The notes below the pieces were generated by a model, which was not told the DNA's origin, ran no database searches, and was given only the letters and a program-made list of their open reading frames with translations. From assembly GCA_021186555.1 (NCBI GenBank), contig JAJKFL010000003.1:36754908-36818907 (forward strand): a stretch of 64,000 nt of DNA. Reading direction: 5' to 3'. The DNA comes from Reticulitermes speratus (Eukaryota; Arthropoda; Insecta; Blattodea; Rhinotermitidae). The stretch's first letter is position 1. Every line of letters begins with the position of its first letter. The position numbers were made by a program, and so were the translations under genes. Shown one piece after another: positions 26,401 to 41,400 of the stretch.

Positions 26401-29400
26401 CTCATTTTAATTTCAATAAGAATGTATAAGACACCAGTTACTCAGGCATTCAACGCCTCAATTAGGAAAGCCACCCTCCTCGATAGGGCCTGTCTGGGTA
26501 TGACAGCTTTTCTTGCTAAGAAGGTAGAAAGATAAAGGGGATAGACTGCTATAAGAACTCTCATCAGGATAGTCTAACCTGTCACCTACAACAGCTTGTT
26601 GACTGCACTAAGCACACTCCAGAAACTAAATCTCAGCATATAACACGTCCAGGTTGCATATTTCTGTTGTATGGTTTACACAGCACCAACAGACAGACAG
26701 TACGGATCGTATTTTAATTCCGATTAAAAATAAGTGATGAGTAATCACTGCAAAATTGTACTTTACTGATTTTATGTTGAAAGAGAAAATCAGTAAACTA
26801 CTAAACAGCTAATACTTCTTGTTAGTTTAAGAGTTGCGAAAAAGCGGTTCCTTGTTAAGACAGTCTGACAGAACGTTGCTGACAATAGGCTCCAACATAT
26901 TTCTAACGTCTTTTATTTCTGTTATTGGCTTGATGTCCGTTTACTGAAAATATAAACGTGTCGTTCCACAGCTAGCGACAGAACACTCCACATAATCAGA
27001 AATCACGTTCTTTGTATCTCGTTAAATCTTTAATATATCGAAAAATATTTCGAGTCAAAGTCGATGATCTCTAAGAGATCTACATTTCAGGTTGGGCGTA
27101 ATTTTTTACGATTATTGGGTTTTTGTAGAAAACCCATAATAAGCACTCTGAACTTGAAGTTAAATACAGTTGTTTCAAACAGGTATGATTATCACATAAA
27201 ATCAACTATAGCGTTCTCATAAGTGTAAGTAACCAATTAAAGAAATATGAATTTTCAGAATTTTCAATAGTCCGCTCTGAAATTAGTCCGAAGTTCTATT
27301 GCAAGTAAGGGCAGGGATTTTTATCTTCGCCACCATACTACATCGGCTCTGGCGTCCATCCAGCCTCCTGTGCTATGGGTATCAAGGTAAGCAGACCGGC
27401 CGGAACGTGAAGCTGACCACTTACCCCCAAACAGTGCTGAGGTTACACCTGTGCAGCTAAACACACACACACACACACACAAACAGCCGGGATAACGTAG
27501 TCGGTACAGTGACTAGGCTAAGAGCTTGACAACAGAGGAATCGTTGTTCAGTTCCCAGCAGGGGCAAGAGATTTTCGTCTCCGTAACTTCCAGACCGGCT
27601 TTGCGGCCCATCCAGCCTCCTATTCATGGGTGCCGGGGAATCCTTCCCCAGGAGTAACCCGGCCGGGGCCTCAAGTTGACCACTCACCTCCATTTAGTGC
27701 CGAGATTAAAAATGAGTGGAGTTATACTTCCACTCTCCCATATGCCTTCATGGCGTGCACAGGAAAAACTTCGTTTTATTTTCACAAATACGCAGACGCC
27801 CCATAAGGCTTTCAAGGCGTGATGCTTAAGCACATGGGAAATATTTGTAAATAGTTTAACAAGAACTTCCAGGTACAAATCCTAACATCTAATGATTAAG
27901 CCTACATAAAATTTGGGCATAAATCCGTACACCAAGCGGAATTCAAACCCGCGATCCCTGTGTTTGATTGCCCCAAGACCACACCTGAAGCAGCAACTCG
28001 TTTTATGCAATTAAAGTTATGTAATTATATAATTAACTTTACATGAGCCAACAACTAAGTAGATTCAAATCGCAGGAGTTACATTACGATGTTGAATTAA
28101 GCCTATAATAGCCTGTAATAGGCATTCCTTGCAATGTGGGTTCATTAAGAAAAATGTCGTGTGATGGAAAGAAGTTCGCAAAGAAAGTATATACGGCATG
28201 AATGCCTATGACAAACTTTATCCAACTTTTAAGTTCAGAAATAAAATTCAGACATCGAAGAAGTCTTATTGAAGGATCACGAATCCTCTATGGACCTATT
28301 CTTCCAACAACGGTTTAACCACTCTGACTAAAATGGTTCTTGTTTCTCGGTCGCTGTCGTGAAGAGATTCACTGACAATTCTCAAGGTCAATCGCGTGCC
28401 ATTCAGGCCGACCTTTGGGTTAGCAACTACGGAGTTACACGATCGTTCTTTTTTTGAATTATCACGTATTTTCGCTTTGAATGCACGTGTGTTGTTTTAC
28501 GCCGTAGCCACAAAAACAAGTTATAATACCTGCAGTTTGCATTAGACGATACAATGTAAATTATCTTCTCTATGGATACAATTCGATACTAACTAGGATA
28601 ACTTATATATCTAATTCAGCACCTTCGAAATAACTTAACATGCATATAAAATACAAGCCTAATTCATTTAAAATTGAATGTTTGAAAGTAAGCAGAGTAC
28701 TCACGAAGCGTGACGAATTATCATTCCTGTATGTTTTTGCATTGCCGAAAGCTGAAAGGAAGAGAAAATAAATGTACAACAGATTTCATCGCATTTTCGT
28801 ACGTCATCGCAACAAATACACTCCTTTAGTATATCACGTGCAAGGCAAATGTCTTAACTTTTATTTTTGTATATGACGGCACGAGTAATCAATCAATCGA
28901 TCCATCCATTCATCCGCCCACCCACTCATCTATCTATCTATCTATCCTTCCATCCATCTATCTATCCATCTATCCATCCATCTATTTATCTATCTATCTA
29001 TCCATCCATCCATCTATCTATCTATCTATCTATCCATCCATCTATCTATCTATCTATCTATCCATCTATCTATCTATCTATCTATCTGATCTATCTGTCT
29101 ATCTATCTGTCTGACTGTCGGCCCGTCAGTCCATCCATCCATCTATCTATTTATCTATCTATATATCCATCCATCCATCCATCTATTTATCTATCTACCT
29201 ATCTATCTATCTATCTGATCTAGTCCGTCCATCCATCCATCCATCCATCCACGTATCCCTCTTTATTTCTTGTAATCAGGTAAAAACATTTCGAATACAA
29301 ATAATATATAGGCTGAGTTTCCAAATTCTTTTGTATATCAGTGAGAAGACACCTACAGTGTTACAGATATCCGTTTAAGGTCAAGCTTGTTACATTCACT

Positions 29401-32400
29401 ACTTCCGTTTCCCACAGCCTCCCCAGTTAAGAACCAAAACGTTACACTACATACTGAGACCATGACTTTCACTTCCATTATTCTCTCCTCGCCTTCTACA
29501 ATTTGAAAACGTAGTTAGCAACGTAATTCATGATGACTAACGAACTGCGCCATACTGCAGTTTGTCTCCACCACACAAACTTACACACTCGCGCACAAAA
29601 ATGCGTGTCAGCTAGAAACAAGTACGTAGTCAGGGTTGGTGCCAAACACTTGTCTAACTTGTCCTATCCTGCGTTTCAAATTTCTCGACAGACACTTTAG
29701 GATCCCAAAATACAGCGAAAACATGCCAATGTTGCTTTACTGGCATCATACATCTCTTAAGTGCCCACTGCTAATAACTATGTCGTTCTTACAGTTAATC
29801 ATATATGAATGTTTTACTCGAAGGTGAATACTGACAATTAGCAGGCTTAATACAATTCTTAATTTAAACAATGAACCGTCAAGAGTTTAATTATTTTAAT
29901 TTCAACTATCCTGTTTTCCGCCATCCAGCTGTAGCAGTGTTTCTTCTTAACGGCGTGCGTGTTAGTAGAGTCATGCATTATAAACATAACGTTATCCGCA
30001 TTCCGTGCAACAGAGTGACTACACAGTATTTAATCCAATAATTGCACAAGTAACCACCAATAACTATTTGTTATTCTGTGATGCTCCTCCTACATGTTTC
30101 GGCCTATACAGGACATCCTGAAGGAGGTCATTTACAAAGGAATACAATTATAACAAATGCTGTCAAAGACGTACATATGTGGTGTTAAAAAAATGTTATC
30201 AATTAAAATATAACTAAAATTTATAAAATGTAGATTAATTACATGTACTTTTACATTTCTTGACAATTTTAGCTTTAGTTGCAGACAAACATCTATGTCC
30301 CTATTGTAATCTTCATTCTACGGGTTATATCCCCGTGCAGTCTGTTGATGTTAATACCACAGTGAACCACTACCTACTGCAGTAGTCAGTGGTTCACTTA
30401 CTCTGAATGTTCGAAGCAACGTAACTGTTGATACTCACCAATACTTGTGGGGAATTTCGAAAGAGTATTAAAACTGTTATGAAATTTAATAACACAAATC
30501 TAACTTGGCCTATTAACAAAGGACGGCATTATCATACTGCATCACTTTATTTTTAGAGCGGGTTATATATTGTTATGTTACATAAGAGTTCATAAAACTT
30601 CCATGCCATTTTCAGCTTCAACCACTTTTCATACTAAAATATGAAAAGTAACTGATTTATATGCATACGTATTAAATCTTACTGTCATCAAATGTTAGTA
30701 GAAATAACACACCGACAGTAAGGAAAGACAAGATCAAGTGCACAACACAATTCATGCCCATAGTCCTACTGTGCCTTTGAAGTAAAAGTCCATTTTAAGA
30801 TCAGTACATTAAAACGACTATAACTTAACACGAGGTCCAGTGGCAATTACTTCAGCATGTGTCTGAAGGCGAATATTACAGCACAACTGTGTTTATTAAA
30901 AATCCCCGCTGACTGGTCTTTCCCGCCCCACATCATCAACAAATTTCGGCCGGAATCGTCTCACACGCACAGTGTCCACATGACGTTTTTCCTCCAGCAC
31001 TCGCAAAAAAGAAAACAAGAAAATATAAATTCTGGGTTAATGATCTTGTAGCGAAATGGAAAAGTGAGTTATATTTCAATAAACAAGCCAAATATGAAAA
31101 GCATCTGTACTCGATGTTCAAGATTATGGACTTAAAGATGTGGTGCCGTGCAGTTTGGTAGACAGGTACCATCATTTTTTAAAAACCTACTGCCGCCATC
31201 TTTAGAGTAGAATATGTTACCCTGAGGGAAAAGGGCTTATCGTAAGCCTACGTTATGCCAACCCAAAATCAAGTAGGCTAGTTTCGACAGAGTGCAGGAC
31301 AATTTAAATTGAAGAACAAAATTACGGTGACATATGCAATTAAACGTCGGAAGAAATTGTTTGTCCAGTATGAGCCACACACGGAACATCACCAGACCAG
31401 CTAGCTTAGGTAGAATTATTCTTGGTTTTCGTCAGTCATTCCAGTAACTTCTGAACTAATGTTTAAATATAGGTCACAGTCGTTACCCAGCTTCTGATCT
31501 GAAGTTTGCAATAACAGTGTTAACGCTGTGCGAGATTTAAGGTTCCCACAGCGGTTTTGTTGAGGATTCAGGCCTTTTGGAGTGTCACGATGTGTTTCTG
31601 GGTTAGTGTCTCCCGAAGTTTCGAAGGAACTTCGTGCTTTCTTATTCAAGCGTTGAGGGATCCCCACAGCCTTCAAGACTAAGGTAATACGTTCCTTCGA
31701 AACGTCTGTAAACACTAACCCAACGAAACAGCATCATATCCCAGAAGACCTGAATCGTCATTTTAACTATATCCGTATTTTCGATACATCTGTAAACATC
31801 AAGTGCAGGAAAAAAAAGAGGATTTTATAACCTGTAGGACACTTAGAAATTTAAATGTGATGATGCAGAATGAACGAAAATAGGCTTCAATTACCTTCCA
31901 AAAGGGGTCCCGTTTGTACCAGGCGTTCCTTCATGACCTTAACCTCACGGCTTTGATCGGGTGCGAGGGCCACGAACTGCAGGACGATGCGGGCGGCTTC
32001 CGTCTTCCCAGCACCACTCTCTCCAGAAACCACAATACACTGATCCTCGTTCCGATCTCTCAGGAACCTGTACGCAGAGCCGGCTATCGCGTAGCTGCAA
32101 CAAGCAACTGCGATGTATCAGGGAAGGAAAATCTTGCCTGCTCAGGACGTCAAAATCCTGCACACCGAAATCTGTCAAGTGACCGTAAAGCTGTGACTGA
32201 AGGCCACAGGCACTTGAACCATTCATAACCTTCCTAAATTATCCCACTTTTTCTATAACCATTCCTCAAAAGCGGAAGCAGAACAAGTAAATAGGTATTT
32301 CCTGCACATTATAGGACTAAATTACAGAGAAATCGTGGTGCAACTCCCAGTGGGGAAGGAAGATTTTTCTGTTATCGACAGCGTCCGAACAAGATCTAAG

Positions 32401-35400
32401 GTCCATCCAGCCTATTCAGTGAGTGCCCGGGGATTTTTCCCCCGGAGATACAACGGCAGGGACATGAAGCGAACCACTCGTTTTTCTCTCCTGCCCACGT
32501 TAAGAATGAATGGAGCTACAATTCCACTTTCCCTTACGCCTGCATAATGTGCATAGGGACAACTTGACCTCTAAATTTTACCTTTATATACATAATTATG
32601 TCAACCACTCTAGTTATTATACATTTTCTGTGCCTATGATGGACTGAATTCCATCATCCAGTCAGATCCGACCTAATTTAGTGTAAGATATCTTATTTCA
32701 GTGCAGATTTTCCTTTGCACCATGGGCGTAGCCACCATATAGCAAGAGTATAAAAAGCATAGGGGCCCATGAGCCCATCGCTACAAATTATTGTCTTTAC
32801 ACTACCTGAACACCACCCCCTACTCGTCTGACTTCGACAGTATTCGCGAGAACTCAAAGGCGATAACAGATTTAACAACGTTATTTGACAACCAAGTCTA
32901 TTTATGACGATGTTATGAAAGTGGCCACGCATCTCACGGGTACGACAGAGGCCCTCGTAAAGTTTTGCACAGAGGTCCATAAATCCTAGATACTCCACTG
33001 TTTTGCACTGGGACTTTTAAGAAACAATATTATTTACCGTAAGTCAAAAATATTAGAGATGCTACACCTTTAAACTCATTTAATTTGCGCTAAACATGTA
33101 CAAAACGCCTTGTGGGGTGGTAGTATCCTAAACTGTTCCCCGGCCGGCCGAATCTTTGTCAGAAACACCAAAGGAATATCCAGAACATAACCTCGACATT
33201 TAATTTATTTGCCTTGTGCTGAATTCAGCAGAGGACAAAACGCAACACACAACACATTCCGTCGAAGTTTGACATCATGGGGCTCAACTGACAACGTTGG
33301 ATAACGAAGAGCAAAAGCAATGTTACGTAGTTCCAGTAGTGACGTGTAAGTCAGTCAATGAGGAAAAAAAAACGGCGAACCCACGATTCGCAATGTACAG
33401 AACAAAACGCACAGAATGATGTGGCATTAATGCCTTTACTCCTATGTCAACAGGAAGCATTCGTTCACCGCATTTGTAATATACAGTTGAACGTAAAACA
33501 AGTTTGACATATTTTGGGATTTTACGCAGCGTAGAATGGTACTTTCTTACCGACATTTCGGGAAAACCTATCAGTTCCATCTTGAAGGGTCAAGCAGTCC
33601 AAGAAGACTGCTTGACCAATAGGTTGTCCCGAAACGTCAGTAACAAACTACCATTGTACGCTGTGTAAAATCCCAAAGGAGTGCAGATCTTAAGGTTGAA
33701 ACAGTGTAGAAAATTGGACTTAATCGTGAGGTTAAATTTAGTAGTTCATGAGAATTACCTTGCAGGACGAACTGGAAGAAAAATTCGGTCCTGGGGTGTA
33801 AGGCATACCGCCCCACCTCCCCCCTCCACACACGCATCACAAATTAGTTTTTCTTCCACTAATTAACATTCAATCACTTAAAGTTTAGAAGTACTATATT
33901 AGATTAACAGAAGCAGTTCCGCATCGTCGCCACACTTGAAAATGTGCTACCTTACAAGCAGTACTTCATACCGGTATAGAATACATAGGCGTGTGCACTA
34001 TATTCTTCCCCACCTAATTTCATATGCCTAGCTACAATGGTTCAACAGTTATCACAACGAAACCGACAGCTAAAGAAAATTCTCGCACGTCTGTCACAAG
34101 GTTATTTTAGACTATACACAAATTTTACCTCAATAAAAGTTACCTATTTTTCCAAGGTCCATTACCGTACATCATTTGGAACCTACAAGTAAGAGGCTCT
34201 GGTGTTGCTCTCGTCTTAAGAGTTCCCGCGTCCGCCATGCTGGAATTACTGATTTAGTAGGAAATTGAAAAGGACCTAGTTTGGGTGTCCTCCAGTGGCA
34301 TACCATTCGTATCAAATTTCGTGAAAATCGGTCGACTGGTTCAAAAGTTTAAACTTAGGGCACATAAACATACACAGACAGCATTATGACCACAAAAGCC
34401 TGCTTTGCATTCCTTTCTAAGAAGAAACAAAAGTAAGAGGGTGGAGTAGCTACTAAGGCAGTGTTTCTCAACCAAATTTGGGTCATGAAGCTATTCTGAG
34501 TGGGTCGCGAAACAGTTTCATGAATCTACTTGGTACTAACTGACACTGCTTTGTTAAATGCATTAAAAGCAACATTTCTGTAAACGTAGTCACTTGTAGT
34601 GACCTTGTAACAACTTCGGTGTAACTGTCATGTCATACGCAACGACACAGACCACTTACTACCAGGGTTGCCAGTCTCTTAGTAAAAAATTACGGATCAG
34701 TTGAAAGTATGTTACGGTTGGCAATACTTTCTCAATTTTGAAGAACACCTCGCAAAATACGGGAAAATCCAAATTTACACGAACATGAAGACTAACTCTA
34801 CATACACAAGCCACAAAAGGAGTCACAGCACTAAACTCAGGCTCATGCAAAAGTAGGTATATGCATATATGTTTATCTTTATTGCATCAAATCGTTAAAT
34901 GTCACATTCGCTATACCGATTCATGTCTTTTATTTTACACTTATCTTTATTTCTGGCTCCTGGGGTCGCGAGACAAAGCTATTGGCCTAACCTGGGTCTT
35001 GGCTCTAAAAGTTTGAGAAACACTATAGTACGGTATAACGTCCACAGTCACTCATATTTCCCAGAAATCAAGTCAAATGTTTCAAACCTTGAAGTGTGTG
35101 GACACAGAGACAGACAGACAGACACACATACAGACGCACGCACACAGACAGCACAGTGACCTCACACACAGGGGCTTAGCAAACCACATATAAACGAAAG
35201 ATATTCACATGCTACTTGCCTGACAGGAACGCTATCATGCAGTCAGTTTGAACGAAATTTGCACGCGCCTCATAGCATATGAATTATTTGACAATGTGTA
35301 CAAAAACTGGTACACTGGCAGTAAAGTATTTAGTGACAACAGGACAGGCAATGTACTGCTACGTAACATTGAGGCACGTTCGCATAATCATTTTTGCCGT

Positions 35401-38400
35401 GGAAAAGCAGTAAGTATTACATATTCTGAGTGTGTGTCTGTAGCCTTAGTTATCCAGCTCGCAAAGCGCATGCGCCGTATTATATTGTCATCTGTGGCCT
35501 GTCCGGCTGTATCATACTTTTCTACTTTATCTCATAAACGGTACGATTTTCGGAAACAATACGTTGAACATAAAATGTGTGCTGTCGTTTCTCTACGGCT
35601 TTAGTCCGAAACATTTCTCATTCTAAGAAGTCAGCGACATATTATAAACCTACACCCGTCTTCGTGTGAAGTACCCGTTATTCTTGTCAGATTTTAATCA
35701 AACTTAAATTTTCTCGATATATTTTCGAAAAATCCTCAAATATCAAATTTCATCAAAATTCGTCCGGTGGGAGTCAAGTTGTTCCATGCGGACAGACGGA
35801 CATGACAAAGTTAATAGTCGCTTTTCGCAATTTCGCGAAAGCGTAAATCTGTTTTATGCAACATATTTTAGGTAAAGACATCCAAATGACGGATCACACT
35901 GGCAGCTGGAAAACACCATAAATCAAAACTTGGCATATGTTTATGTTGGTGATATTGTAAACTTTTCTTTATTACGTGCAGTCTCCTTTAAACAATGACA
36001 TATCAGCATTCATTGGTCCAATAATCTTACAGATTAGCGTGCAGAACTTAGCGGCTTAGACAAAACTTACAGCAGCATCGCACTGTCATTACGGGGCGGT
36101 AATTAACGTCAGCCTGATCGTTAATCACGTGGTTATAATATCCGTACTATTCACGTCAAGTTATGAATCCAGCTGAATAAACATTGCAGCTAGTCGTTTT
36201 GTAACTTTAACACCACCACCACTTCATTCATGCAAGAGGACATAAAAATAAACACAACAGAAGCAGCAGTGTTTAAAATATGCTTCATATGTATATTTAT
36301 AAATATGTACGTGTTATTTGCTAAGCGGCTGGTGTTGACTTAACTATACGTACGCTCACAGTCAGCTCACGGTCACGGAAAATATTCTTTGCCTGCGTTT
36401 AAAAGCATCTGTTCAAACCTGCGGTCAAGTCGACGCCACGGGGTAATGCAATCACCGCCAAATCTTCCCTGGTTAGATTTGAACATGTTTAAAGGAAAAT
36501 TAACTGTGCTCGAGTGTGGCCAGAGCGTTCAGTGTGAAATACTGTAGCCAAGTCCCTGATCGTGAGCTTAACCTGAGGTAAAAATGAAAATACCCATAGT
36601 GTGAATCAAGCCTAATATAACGTTATATGAACTGCTTCCGCTTAAACACATTTAAAAAGAAGAGAACAACTTACTGATTAGTAAGTTTGTGTCTCGTTAC
36701 AGGTTTTGACGTCTTTCTCTCCGAGTAAATCATGAATTAATAAACAATCTTAACTGATGTGGGAAACTGTTACCACGAGGATATTTTTGTCTTGGATTGC
36801 ATACGTTATACCGGACTTACCTTCCGGCCGATCTGCGCTGGATTCCCCAAGGACCGTTTCAGTCGAATGACTCCCCGCGTTGTTCGAATTATTTCGGGGC
36901 CTTGTTATCCAGGGCTAGGATGAAGAAATCTCAGGGTCGTTGAAGATTTGTTTGGGTTCTTCCGAAAGTGGGCCGGGTTCACAAAATGGAGTTTATTAAA
37001 TAATACGCTCGGTACCACTGTTAATTATTCCCCGCAATACAAATAACACAATTATTATAATATCCTTCTTTTGGGCTTATGCTTCTTTGGCCGCACACTG
37101 ACAGGTTTTAGAATTGGACCGGCACGAGTGTCAACCAACTAATCAATGTGAGGCAGAGATGAACACCAAGACGGCACCGTGAGCAGTCTAACACCCGAAC
37201 CGAATAACGACTATCAAATCAGTAGTCTCTTCTCCCACAGAACTCCGTATTAATAATACCACTAATATCTCGCCTCGGCGTGCAACCCCTATGTGTTCAC
37301 TTAGGCGCCTCCCCGCACCAAGTTCGAATAATTTCCCCGGTCAGTGATTGGTCACAAACACACTTAGCTGCGGACGTGACCGCACAAGACTTTGCAAGAT
37401 TAACTTCCCGAAGTGAAGAATTTATGACCGGTAGAAGTCTTAAGCACAGAGGGGACACCTGTTCACCCTCTGGCTACAACACAAATCAATATTCAGGTAG
37501 CCAACAGGAACGATCCGTTATAACGTCTGCATGAAATCTGACGATTGACAATAATCCGCTCATTTCGCTAAAGCCTTGTTGCCATCAAAATTTTTGCCCA
37601 ATGAGCACCCGTCATATTTGTATGATGTAACAGTATCTAGGGAACTAAACTGCACGCAAATAGCGTATAAGAAATGTTGACTAACAATCGGTCAGGACAA
37701 GGCTAGAGAAGTCACTATGACACAGCAGCAGTGAGGCTGATTATGCTGAGGTAGTCTACACTTGATGCCTTCGCTAATCTTTCAAGAGTCAATGGTTACC
37801 AACAGCCGTTACAAGTTACGTCATTTAGTGACGACGGAGGCAGAGACCATCTCCGAAAAGGTCCTGCTCCGCAACAGCATAAGCTATTACCCGAGAAGAC
37901 TGTATCACTTATAGTCACCGCAAGTTTCAAGTCTTACGGAACATAATTGAATAAATTTCTTCTGAATAAAACTACTGATTTTTGTGTGACTTAATATGAA
38001 CATAATGCCACAGAAAACGATCCCATTTGTCCTTTAAAATTCGCTAACGTTAAAAGTAGGAATAGGGGGGGCGATTAAAACTTCTGACTTTAACGTATCA
38101 CTAATGTCAATAAGTGTATACATGAATATTTGAATGTCTGTTAACATTTTGAAGACTAGAATTAACCTACATTATACACAACTATTAAGTCCGTACCTCA
38201 CAGAGAACTGGGCATGCTTCCGTTAGAATGAACAATCAGATAATGCTGCATAGGCCAATAATGGTTCTTTACTGTAATAATCACACGAAACACGTCGCAA
38301 ATAACCTGTCTGGACAAAATGCAGCGTTCTTAGTGCTAAAACTGGAGGTACATAATAAACCACCAGGTTTTAACGGCCTGAGGTAAGTACTGTGTAGAGT

Positions 38401-41400
38401 GTAAAATAGCAAGTCGATGTCTGATAGCGGTAACTGATGATATGTAGCGAGGTATGAGCGGTTTAGCGTGGTGACAGATTATACACATGCCAACACACTT
38501 TGTACGGAATATGGTAGTGCGTTGAAAATTATAGACACCCATGAAGGCGGCACAAACCCTGAATGGCTTATCCTATGTTGCTACTGCTGCTGATGACGAC
38601 GAAGGTGCAAACTTTGAGGTTATATCTAACAACTTTCAAGTATTGGAAATCTTTGCAGAAAGATAATTCACAAAGTTTTATAATTATTAGTTTATAAATC
38701 CCGTTTGTCTCTATAAGCAGATATAAATATTTAAAATAAAGTAGTTTTGCAAAGGAACTTGCACATTGTTTTCCAATATATACAATACACAGCAAATATT
38801 ATGATCGCAAAATCATTACTCAATAAAATTCAGGAGGAAATGTACGTTTGGTAGCGCTGCATAACCTATAAAACGCAATTATAATCCTTCTATCTACCAG
38901 TCAGTGTATGACAGAACGTAAATGGTTCGTCGCACTTTCTTCATATTTGTTATTTACAAATTTACATGTTTATGAATGCAATGAGAATAAAAATCCAATG
39001 TCCTTAAAGTAAGAGTACTTTACATTAAAAATGAAACAAGAAAATGCGACTTTGCCAAAAAGACAGCTATAATAATTTTTACTGGGTTCCACTAATTTAA
39101 GGACAATAGGCCTGCTGTGTGAAATTTACTTCATACGATAAACGTAGGAAAATGAAGGCACTTCTTGCAGATGGCTTTCTGTTTTATATTGTTCATATCG
39201 TACATTATCGCTAATTAATTCATAACACTCAACCAGCAAAATGCACAATGTTCTTCCTTAGACTTTTATATTATATTTCAACACTGAGCATTCCTACATG
39301 TTTCAATCCACAAAGGATCATCATCAATGTCAAATAATATTGCATAAAATAAGTTTTATGCAATATTATTTGATACTTGTTCCCTGATGATGCTCCCTTG
39401 TGGACTGAAACATGTAGGAATGCTCAGTATTAACCTACAATATAAACATATAAGGAAGAACACTGTGCATTTTTTTGGTTGAGTGTTACGAATTGGCTTT
39501 CTGTTCCTCTGCAAGCGCAACGAACGATTGAAAGTTTGTGTAATGTATTCTGTAAAGTTATTCTAAATTCATAACTTGGTGACTGATGGGAAATCAAAAA
39601 CAAATTTGTGCCTTCGTTGTTGAAAATATTCTTCTATCCAATGCAGTGCAGACATAAGAAACGACACATTTATTCCATCACATATTTAACACTCCACAAA
39701 ACTTTCTGTTCTGTGGGATAACACGTACGCTTACGACACCCTACTGTTCCTTTAGACAGTACGAGCTTGAAACGTTTGACGATCTCGGTGGTCGCACGGT
39801 CTAAGGCGTAGGTCTGCGACCGCTCGCTTGGTGAGATTGCGCGTTCGAATCCCGCCGCGGATATGGATGTCTGTCTCTTGTGAGTGGTGTGTGTCAGGTC
39901 GAGGTCTCTGTAACGGGCCGATCCCTCGTCCAGGGAAGTATTGCCGAGTGTGTGTGTCACTGAGTGTGATCGGGTGCAACAATAACCCTTTACACCTACA
40001 GTGAATAGGCAGAAATTGGTCAGAATGAGAAAGAAATAAAGTTAAAGGAGACGAGTCAAGGCAGTAAGAAGACGCCTGTCTTATTACCATTTTCTGTGTT
40101 GGATGCAATCAGAATAATATTGAAACACAATGGAAATAAATTTAATTTATACATCTTCCATGCAATAAACATATACAGGTGAATTTATTTCTAACTTACT
40201 GCATTAGCGTAATAAGTTGGAAATAAATTCACCTGTACAATGGAAATAGTTAAGCTTACAATGCATATATTTTGGGTTATTTTCTTAAACACCCTAACAT
40301 GAAGAGTTCACGTTCAATTGCACTGCTATTCCCCTCCTTTTCCACATAGTCGTCGCCAAAAAAAGAGGCATTTATCGTATCGCGGGACGAGCTTTCTATT
40401 CCCTGTTGATAGATTTCCGTGCCACGTGTCACGAGCCATCGTGTCACACTTTTCCACCTCTCCATCATCTTTAAATTTGTGGTTGCCAATAGCCTATATG
40501 TATGCTTCAGGGCTGGGAACAGATGACAGCCGCTAGGCAACGAATTTCGCTGATGTCGTCACAAAGTGTAGGCTATTTAGATACGAAATTATATTCCATG
40601 CAAACTTATTTTCTTACCGACTCTCGTACGAATATAAAATAAACAATGAGAAACTACATCATCTGTGCTTGACAAACAGAGAAATTCTCTTCTAACCAAC
40701 TAAAAATAACCCGGAGGTCTTCTCGGAGGATGTGGCTTTTCTCGTGCCACTTTATTTTGCTGCTGTTCTGTCTGACCCATTTGCATACAATTTGATTGTG
40801 CCTACTCAATACATCTAGCTAAGTATAATTCAGGGTTTTCACAACAGGTGCATGAACTTATAGATGTGTTATGTAAAATACAATATTTATCATTCGACGG
40901 GTTACTTTTCAAGTAATATATTTAACAGCCTACGGCCGCATGTAATCACACAAAAGTGTTCATTTTTGAATGTATGAGAATAACTATCTCATTTCCTGTT
41001 CCGTCCAGTATGGGCCTACAGAAATCGCCCGAGCTAGTACTACCAGCGTACAACAGAGTCGTCAACTGACTGACAAGGACTGCCATACAGAAGGCCTCAC
41101 TACACCTAAACTATAGTGACTTTTGTATGCAGTACAGCCGTGAAAACATGCGTCAGGCCGATAGATCGGTCCGACTTGACAGGACGAGCGCCCGACTCTT
41201 CCGCTTAATTCCGCACTCGGAAAGAAGCCTCACTGCACTATGAGACTGATAAGACGAAGTGGGATGACACAATTTTACTAGGAATAATCTTAAGTTCGTT
41301 GGAACTGAAATATTTCCCATTATAGAAACGCTGCAGTCTCCATAACCACATCCGTCTAACGCTCTCTCAGCATTCATATGGGAGAAATTTAGAAAGTTAC

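Larger units (their letters stand above)
21600..28704 (-). other. Intron 4, 7.1 kb
   Basis: Holds foldback II copy 2 (22246-22540), SINE A copies (23945, 25915, 27308, 27484), hammerhead-like motif 3 (25305) and a LINE remnant (25430-25790). At 23170-23220 a ccacctt-cagg / tggctgaaatgtc arrangement may be a badly eroded hammerhead-like unit. 24220-25200, 26020-27300 and 28000-28700 show nothing I can name. Confidence 0.65.
28752..31894 (-). other. Intron 3, 3.1 kb
   Basis: Holds the ATCT/ATCC microsatellite (28888-29258), an eroded hammerhead-like motif (30086-30127) and foldback II copy 3 (31530-31765). 29260-30060 and 30130-31500 contain nothing recognised. Confidence 0.65.
39217..39494. 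repeat. 278-bp palindrome carrying two hammerhead-like motifs
   Basis: The outer left arm aattcataacactcaacc is the complement of ggttgagtgttacgaatt on the right. The symmetry runs inward through gcattcctacatgtttcaat and the AT-rich centre (gcataaaataagttttatgc) near 39356. One motif sits in each arm. Confidence 0.85.

Noticed and set aside
28867-29223. 118-codon open frame with repeated YLSI/HPSI
   Set aside because: It is a translation of the ATCT/ATCC microsatellite; no gene.
28888-29258. CRISPR-like periodic repeats
   Set aside because: Period of four bases in eukaryotic DNA; a microsatellite.
32693-32998. 101-codon minus-strand open frame near a ccatgggcgtagccacc stretch
   Set aside because: The DNA looks like a repeat end, but no second copy is seen in the window and the peptide is unrecognisable.
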